NCBI RefSeq assembly: GCF_003026105.1
Contig: NZ_PYNW01000007.1
Location: 62,001-126,000 of the forward strand
DNA length: 64,000 nucleotides
Origin: Photobacterium sp. GB-56
Lineage (GTDB): Bacteria > Pseudomonadota > Gammaproteobacteria > Enterobacterales > Vibrionaceae
Direction: 5' to 3'
The notes beneath the pieces were generated by a model. It saw only the letters and a program-made list of their open reading frames with translations, was not told where the DNA came from and made no database searches. The position numbers and the translations under genes were made by a program. Below are positions 36,093 through 45,958 of the stretch, in pieces; position 1 is the stretch's first letter, and each line of letters starts with the position of its first letter.

Positions 36093-36814
36093 ACTAAACC
36101 TCCGTTTACCGAAATCACTTGGCGAGTCACATAGCCTGCAATATCAGACATTAAGTAACTCACCAGTCCTGCTACTTCTTCAGGCTCTCCCATACGACGA
36201 AGAGGCACTTGTGGGAGTGCGTGTTCTTTTACGTGCTCATCGACCATACCGGTATCAATCAGGCCGGGCGCGACACAGTTAACTGTAATTTTACGCTTAG
36301 CAAGCTCTAGCGCTAATGACTTAGTTGCGCCAATCACCCCCGCTTTTGCGGCACTGTAATTGGTTTGCCCTCGGTTACCGGTGATCCCTGAAACCGATGC
36401 TAAGGTTACAATACGGCCGCCTTTACGCTTTTGCACCATAGGCATTACGCAAGGGTGTAACACGTTGTAGAAGCTATCAAGGTTAGTATGGATCACGCCA
36501 TCCCATTCTTGTTCTGTCATCGCAGGGAAGGCGGTATCTCGGGTGATCCCCGCGTTACTGACGACACCGTAATAAGCACCATGTTCGGCGATATCGGCTT
36601 CAAGCTGCTCGCGGCATTGCTGACGATCACTGATATCAAATTGAATAAGGCGACCTTGACCGCCAGCGTCAGTAATTGAGGCTAATGTTGCTTCAGCGCC
36701 TGGTTTATCACTCATGTAGTGAACGGCGATAGTGAAACCATCTTTAGCGAGCTGAATAGCAATTGCGCGACCGATACCCTTACTGGCACCTGTTACGAGT
36801 ACGTGTTGAGTCAT
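36089..36814 (-). CDS. apeQ: APE 3-oxoacyl-ACP reductase
   Basis: 241 residues, short-chain dehydrogenase of FabG type: cofactor motif VTGASKGIGRAIA, VSNAGITRD, catalytic Ser in LASVSGITGNRGQ and Tyr-Lys in YSAAKAGVIGATK. It reduces the keto group in each elongation round of the polyene. It overlaps both neighbours by 4 bp (ATGA type), so synthesis with apeP and apeR is coupled. It corresponds to ApeQ. Confidence 0.94.
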   Translation of the reverse strand: MTQHVLVTGASKGIGRAIAIQLAKDGFTIAVHYMSDKPGAEATLASITDAGGQGRLIQFDISDRQQCREQLEADIAEHGAYYGVVSNAGITRDTAFPAMTEQEWDGVIHTNLDSFYNVLHPCVMPMVQKRKGGRIVTLASVSGITGNRGQTNYSAAKAGVIGATKSLALELAKRKITVNCVAPGLIDTGMVDEHVKEHALPQVPLRRMGEPEEVAGLVSYLMSDIAGYVTRQVISVNGGLV

Positions 36815-37287
36815 GCGTTTTTCCTATTATTGTTATCTAGTTGCATTTGTTCTAATTGTGATTTTGAGGGAACAAAGGCATTGAGTTGACTGCTTGCGAC
36901 GATTTGCTGATGACAAATGATTTTGCAGTCAAAAACAGCCATACCGTTATTTTCCATAATTTGTTCGGCATGAATGTCTAAAATTTCGTGTTCTTGAAAT
37001 GCACTACATTCACTGTGGTAGCGACGGCAACCGAGTAGAAAACCAATGGGGGCATCTTCACCTTTTTTCCATGCGTGGAAACCAGACCAACCTGCGACGG
37101 TTTGCGCCATAAACTCGATCCCAACATAAGCGGGGATCGACTGTGTTTCTGAATCAAAGTAGAGGCAATGGCGACTGATCGCGACACGACAATGAATATG
37201 TTTTTCGCCCACATCAATCAGATCATCAACAAGGATCATCGGTGCTTCATGGGGTAAAAGTTGATGTAATGGAGGGCAATTAGTCAT
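36811..37287 (-). CDS. apeP: APE 3-hydroxyacyl-ACP dehydratase
   Basis: 158 residues from ATG 37287, chosen because it overlaps the apeO stop in the ATGACTAA manner; an upstream in-frame start (37332) would overlap much more. Hot-dog fold with LLPHEAPMILVDDLIDVGEKHIHCRV and IPAYVGIEFMAQTVAGWSGFHA. It is the partner of the ApeI dehydratase in making the conjugated double bonds. The family (ApeP/ COG4706-like) is regularly placed between the two condensing-enzyme genes, as here. Confidence 0.9.
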   Translation of the reverse strand: MTNCPPLHQLLPHEAPMILVDDLIDVGEKHIHCRVAISRHCLYFDSETQSIPAYVGIEFMAQTVAGWSGFHAWKKGEDAPIGFLLGCRRYHSECSAFQEHEILDIHAEQIMENNGMAVFDCKIICHQQIVASSQLNAFVPSKSQLEQMQLDNNNRKNA

Positions 37288-38494
37288 CGGTACGTCCAAT
37301 AATAAGGCTGATGTTGTTACCACCAAATGCAAATGAGTTACTTAACATGACAGGTTTAGTGAATGCCGTATCTGCTGGTGCTAATTGGATTGGCAGATCG
37401 TCTGCGACAACACCATCATTAATTTGTGTTGGTAGCGGTAAGTCGTAACGCAGTAAATGCCAGCAAATGGCCGCTTCAACTGCGCTTGCAGCACCTAGCG
37501 TGTGTCCTGTTAATGGTTTGGTTGAACTTACAGGGACTTGATTGCCAAAAACGCGTGCAATCGCTTTTGCTTCCATTGCATCATTTAACGGGGTTGCTGT
37601 TCCATGGGCGTTGATATAACCAATATCTTCAGGGGTAAGTTTGGCATCTCTAAGGGCTTTTCGCATTGCCATTTCTGCACCAGTACCTTCTGGGTGTGGT
37701 GCTGAAATATGGTGAGCATCAGAGCTATCACCGATACCGAGTAATGCAATATGAGGAGCGGGTTGGCGTTCATCAGGCGTGCGAGCTAGCAACATAAAAG
37801 CGGCACCTTCACCAATATTTATGCCGTTACGGTTATCACTAAAGGGGTTACATAAGGTGCTAGAGAGTGAATCTAAACCATGAAAACCGTTAAGCGTTAA
37901 ACGACAGAGAGTATCTGCGCCACCGACAATAACAGCATCCACTACCCCAGCTTTTAACATACGCTTGGCAGATAAAAATACCCGCCCACTAGACGAGCAA
38001 GCGGTTGATAAGGTGTAACAAGGACCGGTTAACTGATAATAGTCAGCGATAAATTGCCCTGTATTAGAAGGCTCTTGCTGGTGGTAGTGATAGTCGGTTG
38101 GAAAATTTTGGGTGTTTTTTTGGCTGGTTAACGCTTGTTCACCATCGCTGATCCCTGAGGTGGTTGTTCCAACAATGACGGCAATACGATCATGACCATA
38201 CTGGGTAATTGCGGCATGAATATCAGCTTCAATTTGCTGTAAGGCCGATAAAACTAAACGATTATTTTCCGTATTCTGATGCGGGAAAACGTTGTCATCA
38301 ATGGTAGGTAATGGTGATGATACTTTACCTATGACAGTCTCAGAGCCGTCATTTAACCAGCCCTGAACTGGTTGCATATCAGGGCTCATTCCCTGACGTA
38401 AGCGTTGGTGGATAATGTCGTTACTACAGCCTAACGCTGAGTTAAACCCACACCCTCGAATATAGATTGGCTGTTTGTCGGCTATCTTTTGCAT
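37280..38494 (-). CDS. apeO: APE beta-ketoacyl-ACP synthase
   Basis: 404 residues, FabB/FabF-like. Catalytic Cys in LSTACSSSGRVFLSAKRML, His in NAHGTATPLNDAMEAKA and TKPLTGHTLGAASAVEA, C-terminal LSNSFAFGGNNISLIIG. Equivalent to ApeO, the second catalytic condensing enzyme of the APE pathway. It differs clearly in sequence from the apeR product. It follows the DUF3261 lipoprotein gene by 40 bp. Confidence 0.93.
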   Translation of the reverse strand: MQKIADKQPIYIRGCGFNSALGCSNDIIHQRLRQGMSPDMQPVQGWLNDGSETVIGKVSSPLPTIDDNVFPHQNTENNRLVLSALQQIEADIHAAITQYGHDRIAVIVGTTTSGISDGEQALTSQKNTQNFPTDYHYHQQEPSNTGQFIADYYQLTGPCYTLSTACSSSGRVFLSAKRMLKAGVVDAVIVGGADTLCRLTLNGFHGLDSLSSTLCNPFSDNRNGINIGEGAAFMLLARTPDERQPAPHIALLGIGDSSDAHHISAPHPEGTGAEMAMRKALRDAKLTPEDIGYINAHGTATPLNDAMEAKAIARVFGNQVPVSSTKPLTGHTLGAASAVEAAICWHLLRYDLPLPTQINDGVVADDLPIQLAPADTAFTKPVMLSNSFAFGGNNISLIIGRTDD

Positions 38495-38534
38495 AGTGCT
38501 CGTATTCGGTTATTCAATGATGGCTGAGAGTTCG

Positions 38535-39140
38535 TTATTTTTGCGTCGATTGTAGTGTTTTAATGTCAATCGTATAGTGCTGTTGATGATGGGTGAAGAT
38601 AATCTCACCTTTTAAAGGATTGGCATTTTTATAATCAATGTCCGCGATTATATCACCTTTACTATCAATTAGTTGTCGATGGTTTGGTGTTTGTTTTAAT
38701 TGCCAACCTACTTGCTCTAATGGGGCTTGCCAAGCATTGATTGGCCACAGCGTGATCATGATATTAAATAATACTTGTTTGGGATCGGGTAATGTTGCTC
38801 CTAGCCCTGGCATCACGTACGTCTCAACTTTCTGATCTTGGTAATCTAAACTTAAAATACGTGTTCCCCACGAGGAAAAACCAGCTAAAGCGACACGTTT
38901 AGGATCAACTTGTAATTGGACGGGCAGTTGATGGCTTTTTTTATTCCATGTCGCAGTGATTAATTGGCTCGCCGTTAATGAGTAACCCAGTTGGGCAGGC
39001 GTCGGTAAGGTCACAAGCGTATTAGGTGCAATCTCAACTTGGTTTTGTTGCACCATTGGTTTACTCGCACATCCCACTAACATCAGGCTAGCTATTAATA
39101 AAGTAAGCATACTGGTTGTACGTTTTTTTCTGTTTTTCAT
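38535..39140 (-). CDS. apeN: APE DUF3261-type lipoprotein
   Basis: 201 residues with a lipoprotein signal (basic MKNRKKRTTS, hydrophobic core MLTLLIASLMLVG, then lipid-accepting Cys24, lipobox LVGC). The mature part is beta-rich and ends in DIDYKNANPLKGEIIFTHHQQHYTIDIKTL. DUF3261 lipoproteins are standard members of APE clusters (ApeN). With the LolA-like protein and the MMPL exporter they are thought to move the product to the outer membrane. The biochemical role is unproven. Confidence 0.85.
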   Translation of the reverse strand: MKNRKKRTTSMLTLLIASLMLVGCASKPMVQQNQVEIAPNTLVTLPTPAQLGYSLTASQLITATWNKKSHQLPVQLQVDPKRVALAGFSSWGTRILSLDYQDQKVETYVMPGLGATLPDPKQVLFNIMITLWPINAWQAPLEQVGWQLKQTPNHRQLIDSKGDIIADIDYKNANPLKGEIIFTHHQQHYTIDIKTLQSTQK

Positions 39141-39155
39141 CGCTCGTTGCCTTAC

Positions 39156-41519
39156 TTATTTGGGTGTTTGTGGTGTTCTTACTCGAGTCATTGCCAGTGG
39201 CGCGAGTAGCCAAGCGATAATGATACCTGTTAACACCGTGATACCAAAGCTGTGGATGGCTTGGGTTTCACTCAGTGCTAATAAGCCAAACGATAAGACC
39301 GTTGTTAATGCTGACAAGGTGATCGCGAGCAATGTCGTGATCCCTTGTTGGTGTCCTGTGTTAGGTTTTAGTTCAGCAAAAAAGAGGCTGTAATCAATAC
39401 CGATACCCAAAATTAATATCAAGGCTAATAGGTTGAACAAGTTAAGTGGGGTGCCTGTTAAGCTAGTGATCGCAATGCCTGCTATCCCTGCAATTAATGA
39501 TGGCGCGATCATTTTTACCCCTTGCTTTATGCCATAACGCCATGCAAGTAACAGATAAATGGCAAAGCTTGCCGCAATCAGTAGCCATGTGACATGTTCT
39601 CTATATTGACCAAAGAGCGATGAAATTTCATCGGCTTTATTGAGATATGTTAACCCATTATCGTGTTGTGCTAACTCTGCTATGGTGTGCTGTTGCTTGA
39701 TGTCGTGCAGTAAAATGACAGCGCTATATTTACTTACACCGTGCTGATCTTTGAGTGAACCTAACCACATGAAGCGAAGAGGGGCAGAAACAGATGAGGC
39801 GAGGAAGTGCGTCATCGTTAACGGTTCAAAGGTTGCTGAAAACGTAACAGGTTTCGCAAGGTTTAAGCGTTGACTTAGTATTGCACCTTGTTCCTGATAA
39901 AGCTGTTTGACTAGTGCGAAATTGGCTTTTTGTTGGTCAAGTGTGGGGATATATTGGCCAAGGCTTTGGTAGCTTTTTAATGCTCCTTGTTGAATTAATC
40001 CATCCAAGGTGTGATCGGTTGAGGCAATTTTATTAAGCAGCGCTTGTTCACTATCCGCTTTCACTAACAGCATTTGTTGACTACTACTTACTCCCGTAAT
40101 CGCTTTAATGGTGGCTTCTTGTTGTTGTAATGAAGCTGGAAGCGCTTGTAGCTGGCGAATGTCATCGTTGTAGCTCGCTTTAGTTAAACCATAGAGGGCT
40201 AACAGTGCTAATAGGATCGGTGTTACCCAGCGAACACTCGGCTGTTGCCAAATATGTAGCCAGCGACCTAATACGCTAGCAAAGGGAATCGACCGAGGTG
40301 GGCTAGGTTTAGCGGCAAGGGTTGGATACCAACACACCACAGTGGCGTAGGCGGCAGTTAAACCAATGGCTGAGAATAAAGAGAGTTGCTGCAACCCTGG
40401 GAAAGGGGCGACCAACATACCCAAATAACCAATTAGGCTCGTAATTAAACCGAGCGTTATCGCGCTAAAGATATGTTTTAAGCCTTGCTGTGAATTCCAG
40501 TGCTTACCTGCGGCTAACCTGTCGGTGAGGTAATGAAAAGCATAATCAATCGATACCCCAATTAAACTTGCGCCAAACACCAAACTAAACAGATGCACTT
40601 TGCCAAAAATAGCCACGGTTGTGACAAAAGCGGCAACTAAACCACAGGTGATAGATAACAGGGCAAGGGCTAATGGCAAGGTGCTGCGATATACCGCGAT
40701 CAGTAACACGATAATGCCCAGTAGTGAGCCTAATCCAATCGTACTGATTTCATCTTCAGCACTTTTTGTCCCGTGGGCGGCATAGAAAATCACGCCAGTT
40801 TGCTGAATATCTAATGCGGAACCTGCAAGTGAATACTTACTTTCTATTTGTTTTTCTAAGGCGTGTAACGCGGGAAGTTTATCTTGTAATTCAATGTTAT
40901 AGGCTGAGCCAGCGAGATTAGCGGTAATTAACGCGTAATGCTTACCTTGATACTCCGTGGTGAGAAAACCTTGTTTGAGACTGAATTTTCCCGCTTTGGC
41001 AGTGAGATCGGTAAGGTATTCACGAAATAATAAGAATGGGTCGTTAGTAAGCTCTGTGCCTGTAATGCCAGAAAACGGGTTATACATGGCATTTAATACG
41101 TTTTGTGTTTGTTGCTCGGGATGTTCTCGCAGTCGCGTTTGTTGCTCTGGCGTGAGCAATTGAAAGCGTTTGGGGTAATACAGTTTGGCCCATGCTTGTT
41201 GCTGATCTTGACTGACTTTGGCATCAATATGGCTAAAGAGTTTTAGCGAAGGTAGTGCTTGGCTAAAATCGTTGGCAGCTTTAATCATGGTATCGCTGTT
41301 TTTACTGCCGACAACAAAGACGACTTTGTCGCTCATGCTGGTGGCGATATGATCAAACGCTTGTTGAGCAATAGGATCTTGGCGATTTTCAGGGAGCAGT
41401 GCCAAGATGTTCGTTTCGATAGGGAGCTGTTTACGCGCGGTAAGTTGGTAGCCAAGTGCGGCTACCAAAATCAACATAATCGCGAGCCATAAGCTGGCTA
41501 ACTTAGAATTGGAAAACAC
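39156..41519 (-). CDS. apeM: APE MMPL/RND-type exporter
   Basis: 787 residues. One N-terminal span (LASLWLAIMLILVAALGYQLTA), a large periplasmic domain, then five or six spans beginning IGLGSLLGIIVLLIAVYRST and including SLIGVSIDYAFHYLTDRLAAG. A second periplasmic domain and a second set of spans containing ILGIGIDYSLFFAELKP follow. The internal duplication and the GxxxDY motif in each half are typical of MMPL lipid exporters. It corresponds to ApeM and is expected to carry the lipid-linked aryl polyene across the inner membrane. It overlaps apeL by 17 bp. Confidence 0.92.
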   Translation of the reverse strand: MFSNSKLASLWLAIMLILVAALGYQLTARKQLPIETNILALLPENRQDPIAQQAFDHIATSMSDKVVFVVGSKNSDTMIKAANDFSQALPSLKLFSHIDAKVSQDQQQAWAKLYYPKRFQLLTPEQQTRLREHPEQQTQNVLNAMYNPFSGITGTELTNDPFLLFREYLTDLTAKAGKFSLKQGFLTTEYQGKHYALITANLAGSAYNIELQDKLPALHALEKQIESKYSLAGSALDIQQTGVIFYAAHGTKSAEDEISTIGLGSLLGIIVLLIAVYRSTLPLALALLSITCGLVAAFVTTVAIFGKVHLFSLVFGASLIGVSIDYAFHYLTDRLAAGKHWNSQQGLKHIFSAITLGLITSLIGYLGMLVAPFPGLQQLSLFSAIGLTAAYATVVCWYPTLAAKPSPPRSIPFASVLGRWLHIWQQPSVRWVTPILLALLALYGLTKASYNDDIRQLQALPASLQQQEATIKAITGVSSSQQMLLVKADSEQALLNKIASTDHTLDGLIQQGALKSYQSLGQYIPTLDQQKANFALVKQLYQEQGAILSQRLNLAKPVTFSATFEPLTMTHFLASSVSAPLRFMWLGSLKDQHGVSKYSAVILLHDIKQQHTIAELAQHDNGLTYLNKADEISSLFGQYREHVTWLLIAASFAIYLLLAWRYGIKQGVKMIAPSLIAGIAGIAITSLTGTPLNLFNLLALILILGIGIDYSLFFAELKPNTGHQQGITTLLAITLSALTTVLSFGLLALSETQAIHSFGITVLTGIIIAWLLAPLAMTRVRTPQTPK

Positions 41520-42174
41520 GTTTTTCTTCTGATGTCAGAGTCGTTGGGGTGGTGGTTTGTTGGCTAAAGGTGATGAGGGTTTTATCTCCTCGAATTTCGT
41601 CTAGCTCTAGCTTATTAATAAACTGACCACCTTCAATTGAAATTTGACTAAAGACTTTATTTAACGGGGCTGCTTTAGGCGTAAGCACTAACTGCCATTG
41701 TTCATGGGTTTTACTGTCTTTTAAGGTTTTCAGTGATAAATCAAACTGCTCTTTAAGCTGTGAAGTATCGCCTTTAAACAGTGATAAGAATACGTGGCTA
41801 AAGTAAAATACCATTGGATTTTTACTGGCAGCCAGCACTTGTGCAGGTTGATTATCAAATTGTTGGCTGAGTTTATCTTGTGTTAGCACTAAAGAAACTG
41901 GCATAGGGGCTGTTTGATGCCACCATAATCCCTTTTTGGCTGATAAGAGAAACTGACCGCTAGAGATGAGTGGTTGATCAAACATGGCCATTTCACGTTG
42001 TTGGCTAAAATCACCGCGCACTAAAGGCTCTGAAGATAACTTTGTTTGTAATTGTTCTAGCGTTATTGCATGAGCTGAAATGCTGGTAAGTGCTAACATA
42101 CACATAGTAAAGGATGCTTTTACCACGCGTTTTAAATGGGCACTAAAGCGAGAATGACTACACATTGTTGGCAT
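41503..42174 (-). CDS. apeL: APE LolA-like outer-membrane carrier
   Basis: About 223 residues from ATG 42174 (MPTMCSHSRFSAHLK). An upstream in-frame start at 42228 would reach deep into apeK and precedes the signal peptide unnaturally. A cleavable signal peptide (KASFTMCMLALTSISAHA|ITLEQ) precedes a LolA-type fold: QLQTKLSSEPLVRGDFSQQREMAMFDQPLISSGQFLLSAKKGLWW is the usual LolA opening. LolA homologs in APE clusters (ApeL) presumably escort the hydrophobic product through the periplasm. Confidence 0.9.
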   Translation of the reverse strand: MPTMCSHSRFSAHLKRVVKASFTMCMLALTSISAHAITLEQLQTKLSSEPLVRGDFSQQREMAMFDQPLISSGQFLLSAKKGLWWHQTAPMPVSLVLTQDKLSQQFDNQPAQVLAASKNPMVFYFSHVFLSLFKGDTSQLKEQFDLSLKTLKDSKTHEQWQLVLTPKAAPLNKVFSQISIEGGQFINKLELDEIRGDKTLITFSQQTTTPTTLTSEEKRVFQF

Positions 42175-42598
42175 GATATGCCTCCACTTTGTCGGTAAAT
42201 ATTTTAGGCGAAACAAAACACATTTCACGTTTGTCTATACTAACAGCCACTTGCATGGTGTATCCCTTCGTCATACGTGCGCCAGTTTCACCATCATAAA
42301 TGACGTAATCAACCCGCAGACGATTTTCCCATTCAGTTAATGTTGCCGTCACTCGAATGGGGTGATCATAGGGAATCGCTTTTACGTACTTCACTCGGGT
42401 ATCAATGATAGGCCAAACATAGCCAGATGCTTCCATTTCACGATAACTGTAGTGCAATTTGTTCATTAACTGATGACGTGCTTCTTCAAAATAGCGAAAG
42501 TAGTTACCGTGATAAATAACGCCCATTGGATCGGCATCTTGAAAGTTTGTGATGAGTGATAGCTCTGCACTAATCAATATCGGTTTACCTACTGTCAT
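42158..42598 (-). CDS. apeK: APE thioesterase (4HBT/YbgC type)
   Basis: 146 residues with one hot-dog domain and the acyl-CoA thioesterase motif TNFQDADPMGVIYHGNYFRYFEEARHQLM (catalytic Asp in DADPMG, then HGNY). It corresponds to ApeK, thought to release or edit acyl chains in the pathway. It lies after a 122-bp gap downstream of the ammonia lyase gene, a larger gap than elsewhere in the cluster, so an internal promoter is possible. Confidence 0.9.
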   Translation of the reverse strand: MTVGKPILISAELSLITNFQDADPMGVIYHGNYFRYFEEARHQLMNKLHYSYREMEASGYVWPIIDTRVKYVKAIPYDHPIRVTATLTEWENRLRVDYVIYDGETGARMTKGYTMQVAVSIDKREMCFVSPKIFTDKVEAYHANNV

Positions 42599-42720
42599 TT
42601 ATTGATTTCCCAACACACATAAAATAAGAAAATATAAGTTATCAAGATGATAGTTTAAAAAACTATACTCACTCTGTATGTAGAGTGAGTATTTGGTTAA
42701 TTTTTTACACGTGATAGAGG

Positions 42721-44292
42721 TTAGTAATACAACGCCCAGTGCTGCTGCTGAATCATATCAATGAACAGACGTAAATCATGTTCAAGCGGGCGATCTTCAA
42801 TCACAGGTTCAAAGTGCTCTAACACGGATTGATTCATCTTTGTTAATGCAGGACTGAGGTGTGAAGCGTTAAGTTCATCATCACGTTTTCTCAGTTCAAT
42901 GGCTTGGGTTGCTGCCAGTAACGAAGCGGCAGTCACCTGCTCTGTTAACTGTAATACACGTAAACAGTCGCGTGATGCAATGGTTCCCATACTGACTTTA
43001 TCTTGGTTATGACACTCCGTTGAGCGAGAGAAAACACTGGCTGGCATGGTGTGTTTTAATGCTTCTGCGGTCCATGCTGAAATCCCAATTTGCACGGCTT
43101 TAAAGCCATGGTTGATCGGCTTACGTTCACCAACGGCACCGGTTAAGTTAAAGGGTAAGCCATTATTAAACTTATAATCCATTAACTGAGCCATTTGACG
43201 ATCGAGTAGATCGGCAATATTAGCGACGGCTGTTTTTAGCGTATCCATTGCCATCGCAATATGACCGCCATAGAAGTGACCGCCATGCAGAACACGCTCG
43301 TTATCACCGTCAATAATTGGGTTATCGTTGGCACTGTTGAGTTCGTTTTCAATCATTTGGCGTAGCCAAGGCAGGCTGTCTTGTAAAACCCCAATAACAT
43401 GGGGCGCACAACGGAGAGAGTAGCGATCTTGTAAGCGATCACTGTTACGAGGTGGACGTTCAGCTTGCAGATCAGAGCGTAACCAACTTGCGATTTGTTG
43501 TTGCCCCGGGTGAGGTTTTACCGCAAACAGTGCCTCATCAAAGTGGAAATCATTACCTTGCATGGCGACAGAAACCATCGCGGTGATTTTGGTTGCCATT
43601 TGCGCAAGATATTCGGCGCGTTTGTAGGCGAGGCAGGCCAATGCGGTCATCACAGATGTGCCATTCATTAACGCTAACCCTTCTTTAGGGCGTAATTGGA
43701 TTGGCGAAATGCCAAGCTCTGCAAACACTTCAGCGGTGGGGCGAATTTCACCTTTGTAGATAACATCACGCTCACCAATTAAGGTCGCTGCAACATAAGA
43801 CAATGGTGTTAAGTCGCCACTGGCACCCACAGAGCCTTCTTCTGGAATACGTGGCACGATGTCATGATTAATCAGCGTGACTAACTGGTTGAGCAACTCA
43901 TGACTCACGCCTGAAACGCCTTGTGACAGAGAACATAAACGTGTGGCAAGGACTGCGCGAGCTTGAGGTTGCTGTAGCACTTCACCTAAACCACAACCAT
44001 GAAAGCGTGTAAGGTGCAGTGGCAATTCGTCAACCAGTTTAGGTGGGATCGCCACAGTACAAGAGTCGCCATAGCCTGTGGTTACACCATAAATGACGCC
44101 TTCATCTTTCAATAAGCGTTCAAGAAATGCCACGCCACGATCAATTTTTTCATTAAATGCAGTGTCGTTGTTCATTTCTGCATGAGCACCATTGGCAATC
44201 GCGCAAACATCTTCAATTGTGAGGCGTTCAGCACCAAACTTAATGGTTTGTTGAGTTGTTGTTGAATTAGTCGTTGTCATTGTTTTTTCCAC
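42721..44292 (-). CDS. MIO-type aromatic amino acid ammonia lyase
   Basis: 523 residues of the HAL/PAL/TAL family. The self-formed MIO cofactor comes from Ala-Ser-Gly in GSVGASGDLTPLSYVAATLIGE. GVIYGVTTGYGDSC supplies the active-site Tyr loop, and FSRSTECHNQDKVSMGT the later conserved part. The substrate-selecting loop reads LPLHLTRFHGCG, unlike the LxxSHAxG-type loop of classical histidine lyases. No other hut genes are near. In this cluster the likely job is to make an aryl acid starter (for example coumarate from tyrosine) for the polyene. The substrate is inference. It overlaps apeJ by 26 bp. Confidence 0.88.
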   Translation of the reverse strand: MEKTMTTTNSTTTQQTIKFGAERLTIEDVCAIANGAHAEMNNDTAFNEKIDRGVAFLERLLKDEGVIYGVTTGYGDSCTVAIPPKLVDELPLHLTRFHGCGLGEVLQQPQARAVLATRLCSLSQGVSGVSHELLNQLVTLINHDIVPRIPEEGSVGASGDLTPLSYVAATLIGERDVIYKGEIRPTAEVFAELGISPIQLRPKEGLALMNGTSVMTALACLAYKRAEYLAQMATKITAMVSVAMQGNDFHFDEALFAVKPHPGQQQIASWLRSDLQAERPPRNSDRLQDRYSLRCAPHVIGVLQDSLPWLRQMIENELNSANDNPIIDGDNERVLHGGHFYGGHIAMAMDTLKTAVANIADLLDRQMAQLMDYKFNNGLPFNLTGAVGERKPINHGFKAVQIGISAWTAEALKHTMPASVFSRSTECHNQDKVSMGTIASRDCLRVLQLTEQVTAASLLAATQAIELRKRDDELNASHLSPALTKMNQSVLEHFEPVIEDRPLEHDLRLFIDMIQQQHWALYY

Positions 44293-45958
44293 TAAGCTGC
44301 CAAAAATTAAAAAAGTTATACCACTGCAATGGGGCTTGAATTGTGTAAGATTCTAGCCGTGATGCATAGTCTTGAACTGTTTGTTGTAATGCCGTTTCTC
44401 GTGTTTTACGAGGTAAGATCAAAGCATCGCTGAAGGGTTCGAAGTAAATATCAAAATGGGGATCTGCTTGGCTGTCATCACGTAAACCAAAGAGTAAATA
44501 AACGGGCGCTTTCATGACCGAAGCCAGAATAAACGGGCCTTGTGGAAACGGGGCGGGTTTACCTAAGAAATCGGCCCATACCACACGTTGCTCTTTGGTG
44601 ACCGACGTTCTATCACCGACAATCACCACCCATTCGCCTTGCTCAATTTTTTGCTGCAACATGATGGCAGTACTTGCGCTGAGCTCATTGACTTGAATAA
44701 GGTTCAGATCGGAATCAGGGTTAATGGCTTTTAATACCGCATTAAAGCGCTCTGCGTGTTCGGTAAAGACCAAAGCATTAACTTTTATATCGGGATGACG
44801 AGAACTTAACGCACGACAAAGTTCTAGATTTCCAAGGTGAGAGCCTAAAATGATGGCCCCTTGTTTTCGCTTGGCGAGATCATCAAAATGTTCACTACCA
44901 TGAATGGTTAAGTGTTGCTCTGAGTAATCTCCTTTCCATGCCACAAGTTTGTCGAGCATGGTATGACCAAATGATAATAAATGATCATAGCTGTTGAGTT
45001 TTTTCGGCAAGGAAAGCTGATTCTCACTGGCGTAATGTTCAAGTTGCTCTAGATAATCTTCAGATGCTTTACGAGCCGCTTTCCCCGTTAAGTAGTAATA
45101 GCCCATCACAGCTTTTAAGATCAGATTAAATGCTTTTCGCCCGAGCAGAGAATACACCGCAAGTAATGTCTTAATCCCTACAATGGTGCCGCGCTCGGCA
45201 TGGGATGACCAATGTTGTTGATCGGATGATTTGCGTTTAATTAGTTTAGGAATACGTGGCAACATGCCAAAAAATAGCTTGGTATGCATCCAACTAATTT
45301 TGACGTTATCCCACAATGCATCAAAGTGAGAGATGCCATCTTTTGGATAAATAACTTTGGTATCAATAAAACGAATATCGCCGTTATCCCAGTAAAAACG
45401 CACCATGATTTCAGTATCAAAATCCATTCTTAAACCAAGCTTGTTGTGATTAATCACATTCATCACGGCATCGATAGGGTATGAGCGAAAACCACACATA
45501 CTGTCTTTGATAGCAAACGAAAGGGTTTCAATCCAGACCCAAATATGGGTGGCATAACGGCCATAGAGTCGCGATTTAGGGATTGATTCATCGTAGATCG
45601 GTTGGCCTGAAATCAGTGAATCAGGATAGTTTTTTGATTCATTGATCAGCTTAGGTAACGCAGATAAATCGTGCTGACCATCGGCATCAATTTGAATTGC
45701 ATGGGTAAAGCCAAGTGCTTGTGCCTGTTTTATGCCAGCGATAACTGCCCCCCCTTTACCTTGGTTTTGCGGCAAAGTAACAATGTTGATATTGGGGCGT
45801 TTGGCTTGTTCCGATAAAATTTTACGGGTGGCTAATTCACTACCGTCATCAACAATGACAATGGGATAACCATAATTAATCAACCCATTTACAACGGCAG
45901 GCACCGTTGCGCCATGGTTATAGCAAGGGATCAGAAAACAGGGCTTAAATTCACACAT
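44267..45958 (-). CDS. apeJ: APE glycosyltransferase-acyltransferase fusion
   Basis: 563 residues in two domains. Residues 1-235 form a GT2-type glycosyltransferase (FLIPCYNHGATVPAVVNGLINYGYPIVIVDDGS; the DxD region is HAIQIDADGQHD). Residues about 300-555 form a lysophospholipid-type acyltransferase with GAIILGSHLGNLELCRAL (HX4E-like) and GEWVVIVGDRTSV. It is the ApeJ arrangement. It is thought to attach the aryl polyene to its lipid or sugar carrier. It overlaps apeI by 8 bp. Confidence 0.93.
   Translation of the reverse strand: MCEFKPCFLIPCYNHGATVPAVVNGLINYGYPIVIVDDGSELATRKILSEQAKRPNINIVTLPQNQGKGGAVIAGIKQAQALGFTHAIQIDADGQHDLSALPKLINESKNYPDSLISGQPIYDESIPKSRLYGRYATHIWVWIETLSFAIKDSMCGFRSYPIDAVMNVINHNKLGLRMDFDTEIMVRFYWDNGDIRFIDTKVIYPKDGISHFDALWDNVKISWMHTKLFFGMLPRIPKLIKRKSSDQQHWSSHAERGTIVGIKTLLAVYSLLGRKAFNLILKAVMGYYYLTGKAARKASEDYLEQLEHYASENQLSLPKKLNSYDHLLSFGHTMLDKLVAWKGDYSEQHLTIHGSEHFDDLAKRKQGAIILGSHLGNLELCRALSSRHPDIKVNALVFTEHAERFNAVLKAINPDSDLNLIQVNELSASTAIMLQQKIEQGEWVVIVGDRTSVTKEQRVVWADFLGKPAPFPQGPFILASVMKAPVYLLFGLRDDSQADPHFDIYFEPFSDALILPRKTRETALQQTVQDYASRLESYTIQAPLQWYNFFNFWQLSGKNNDND

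Noticed and set aside
42721..44292. Histidine utilisation (hutH)
   Set aside because: The enzyme is inside the APE operon with no hutU/I/G neighbours, and its selectivity loop differs from classical HutH.
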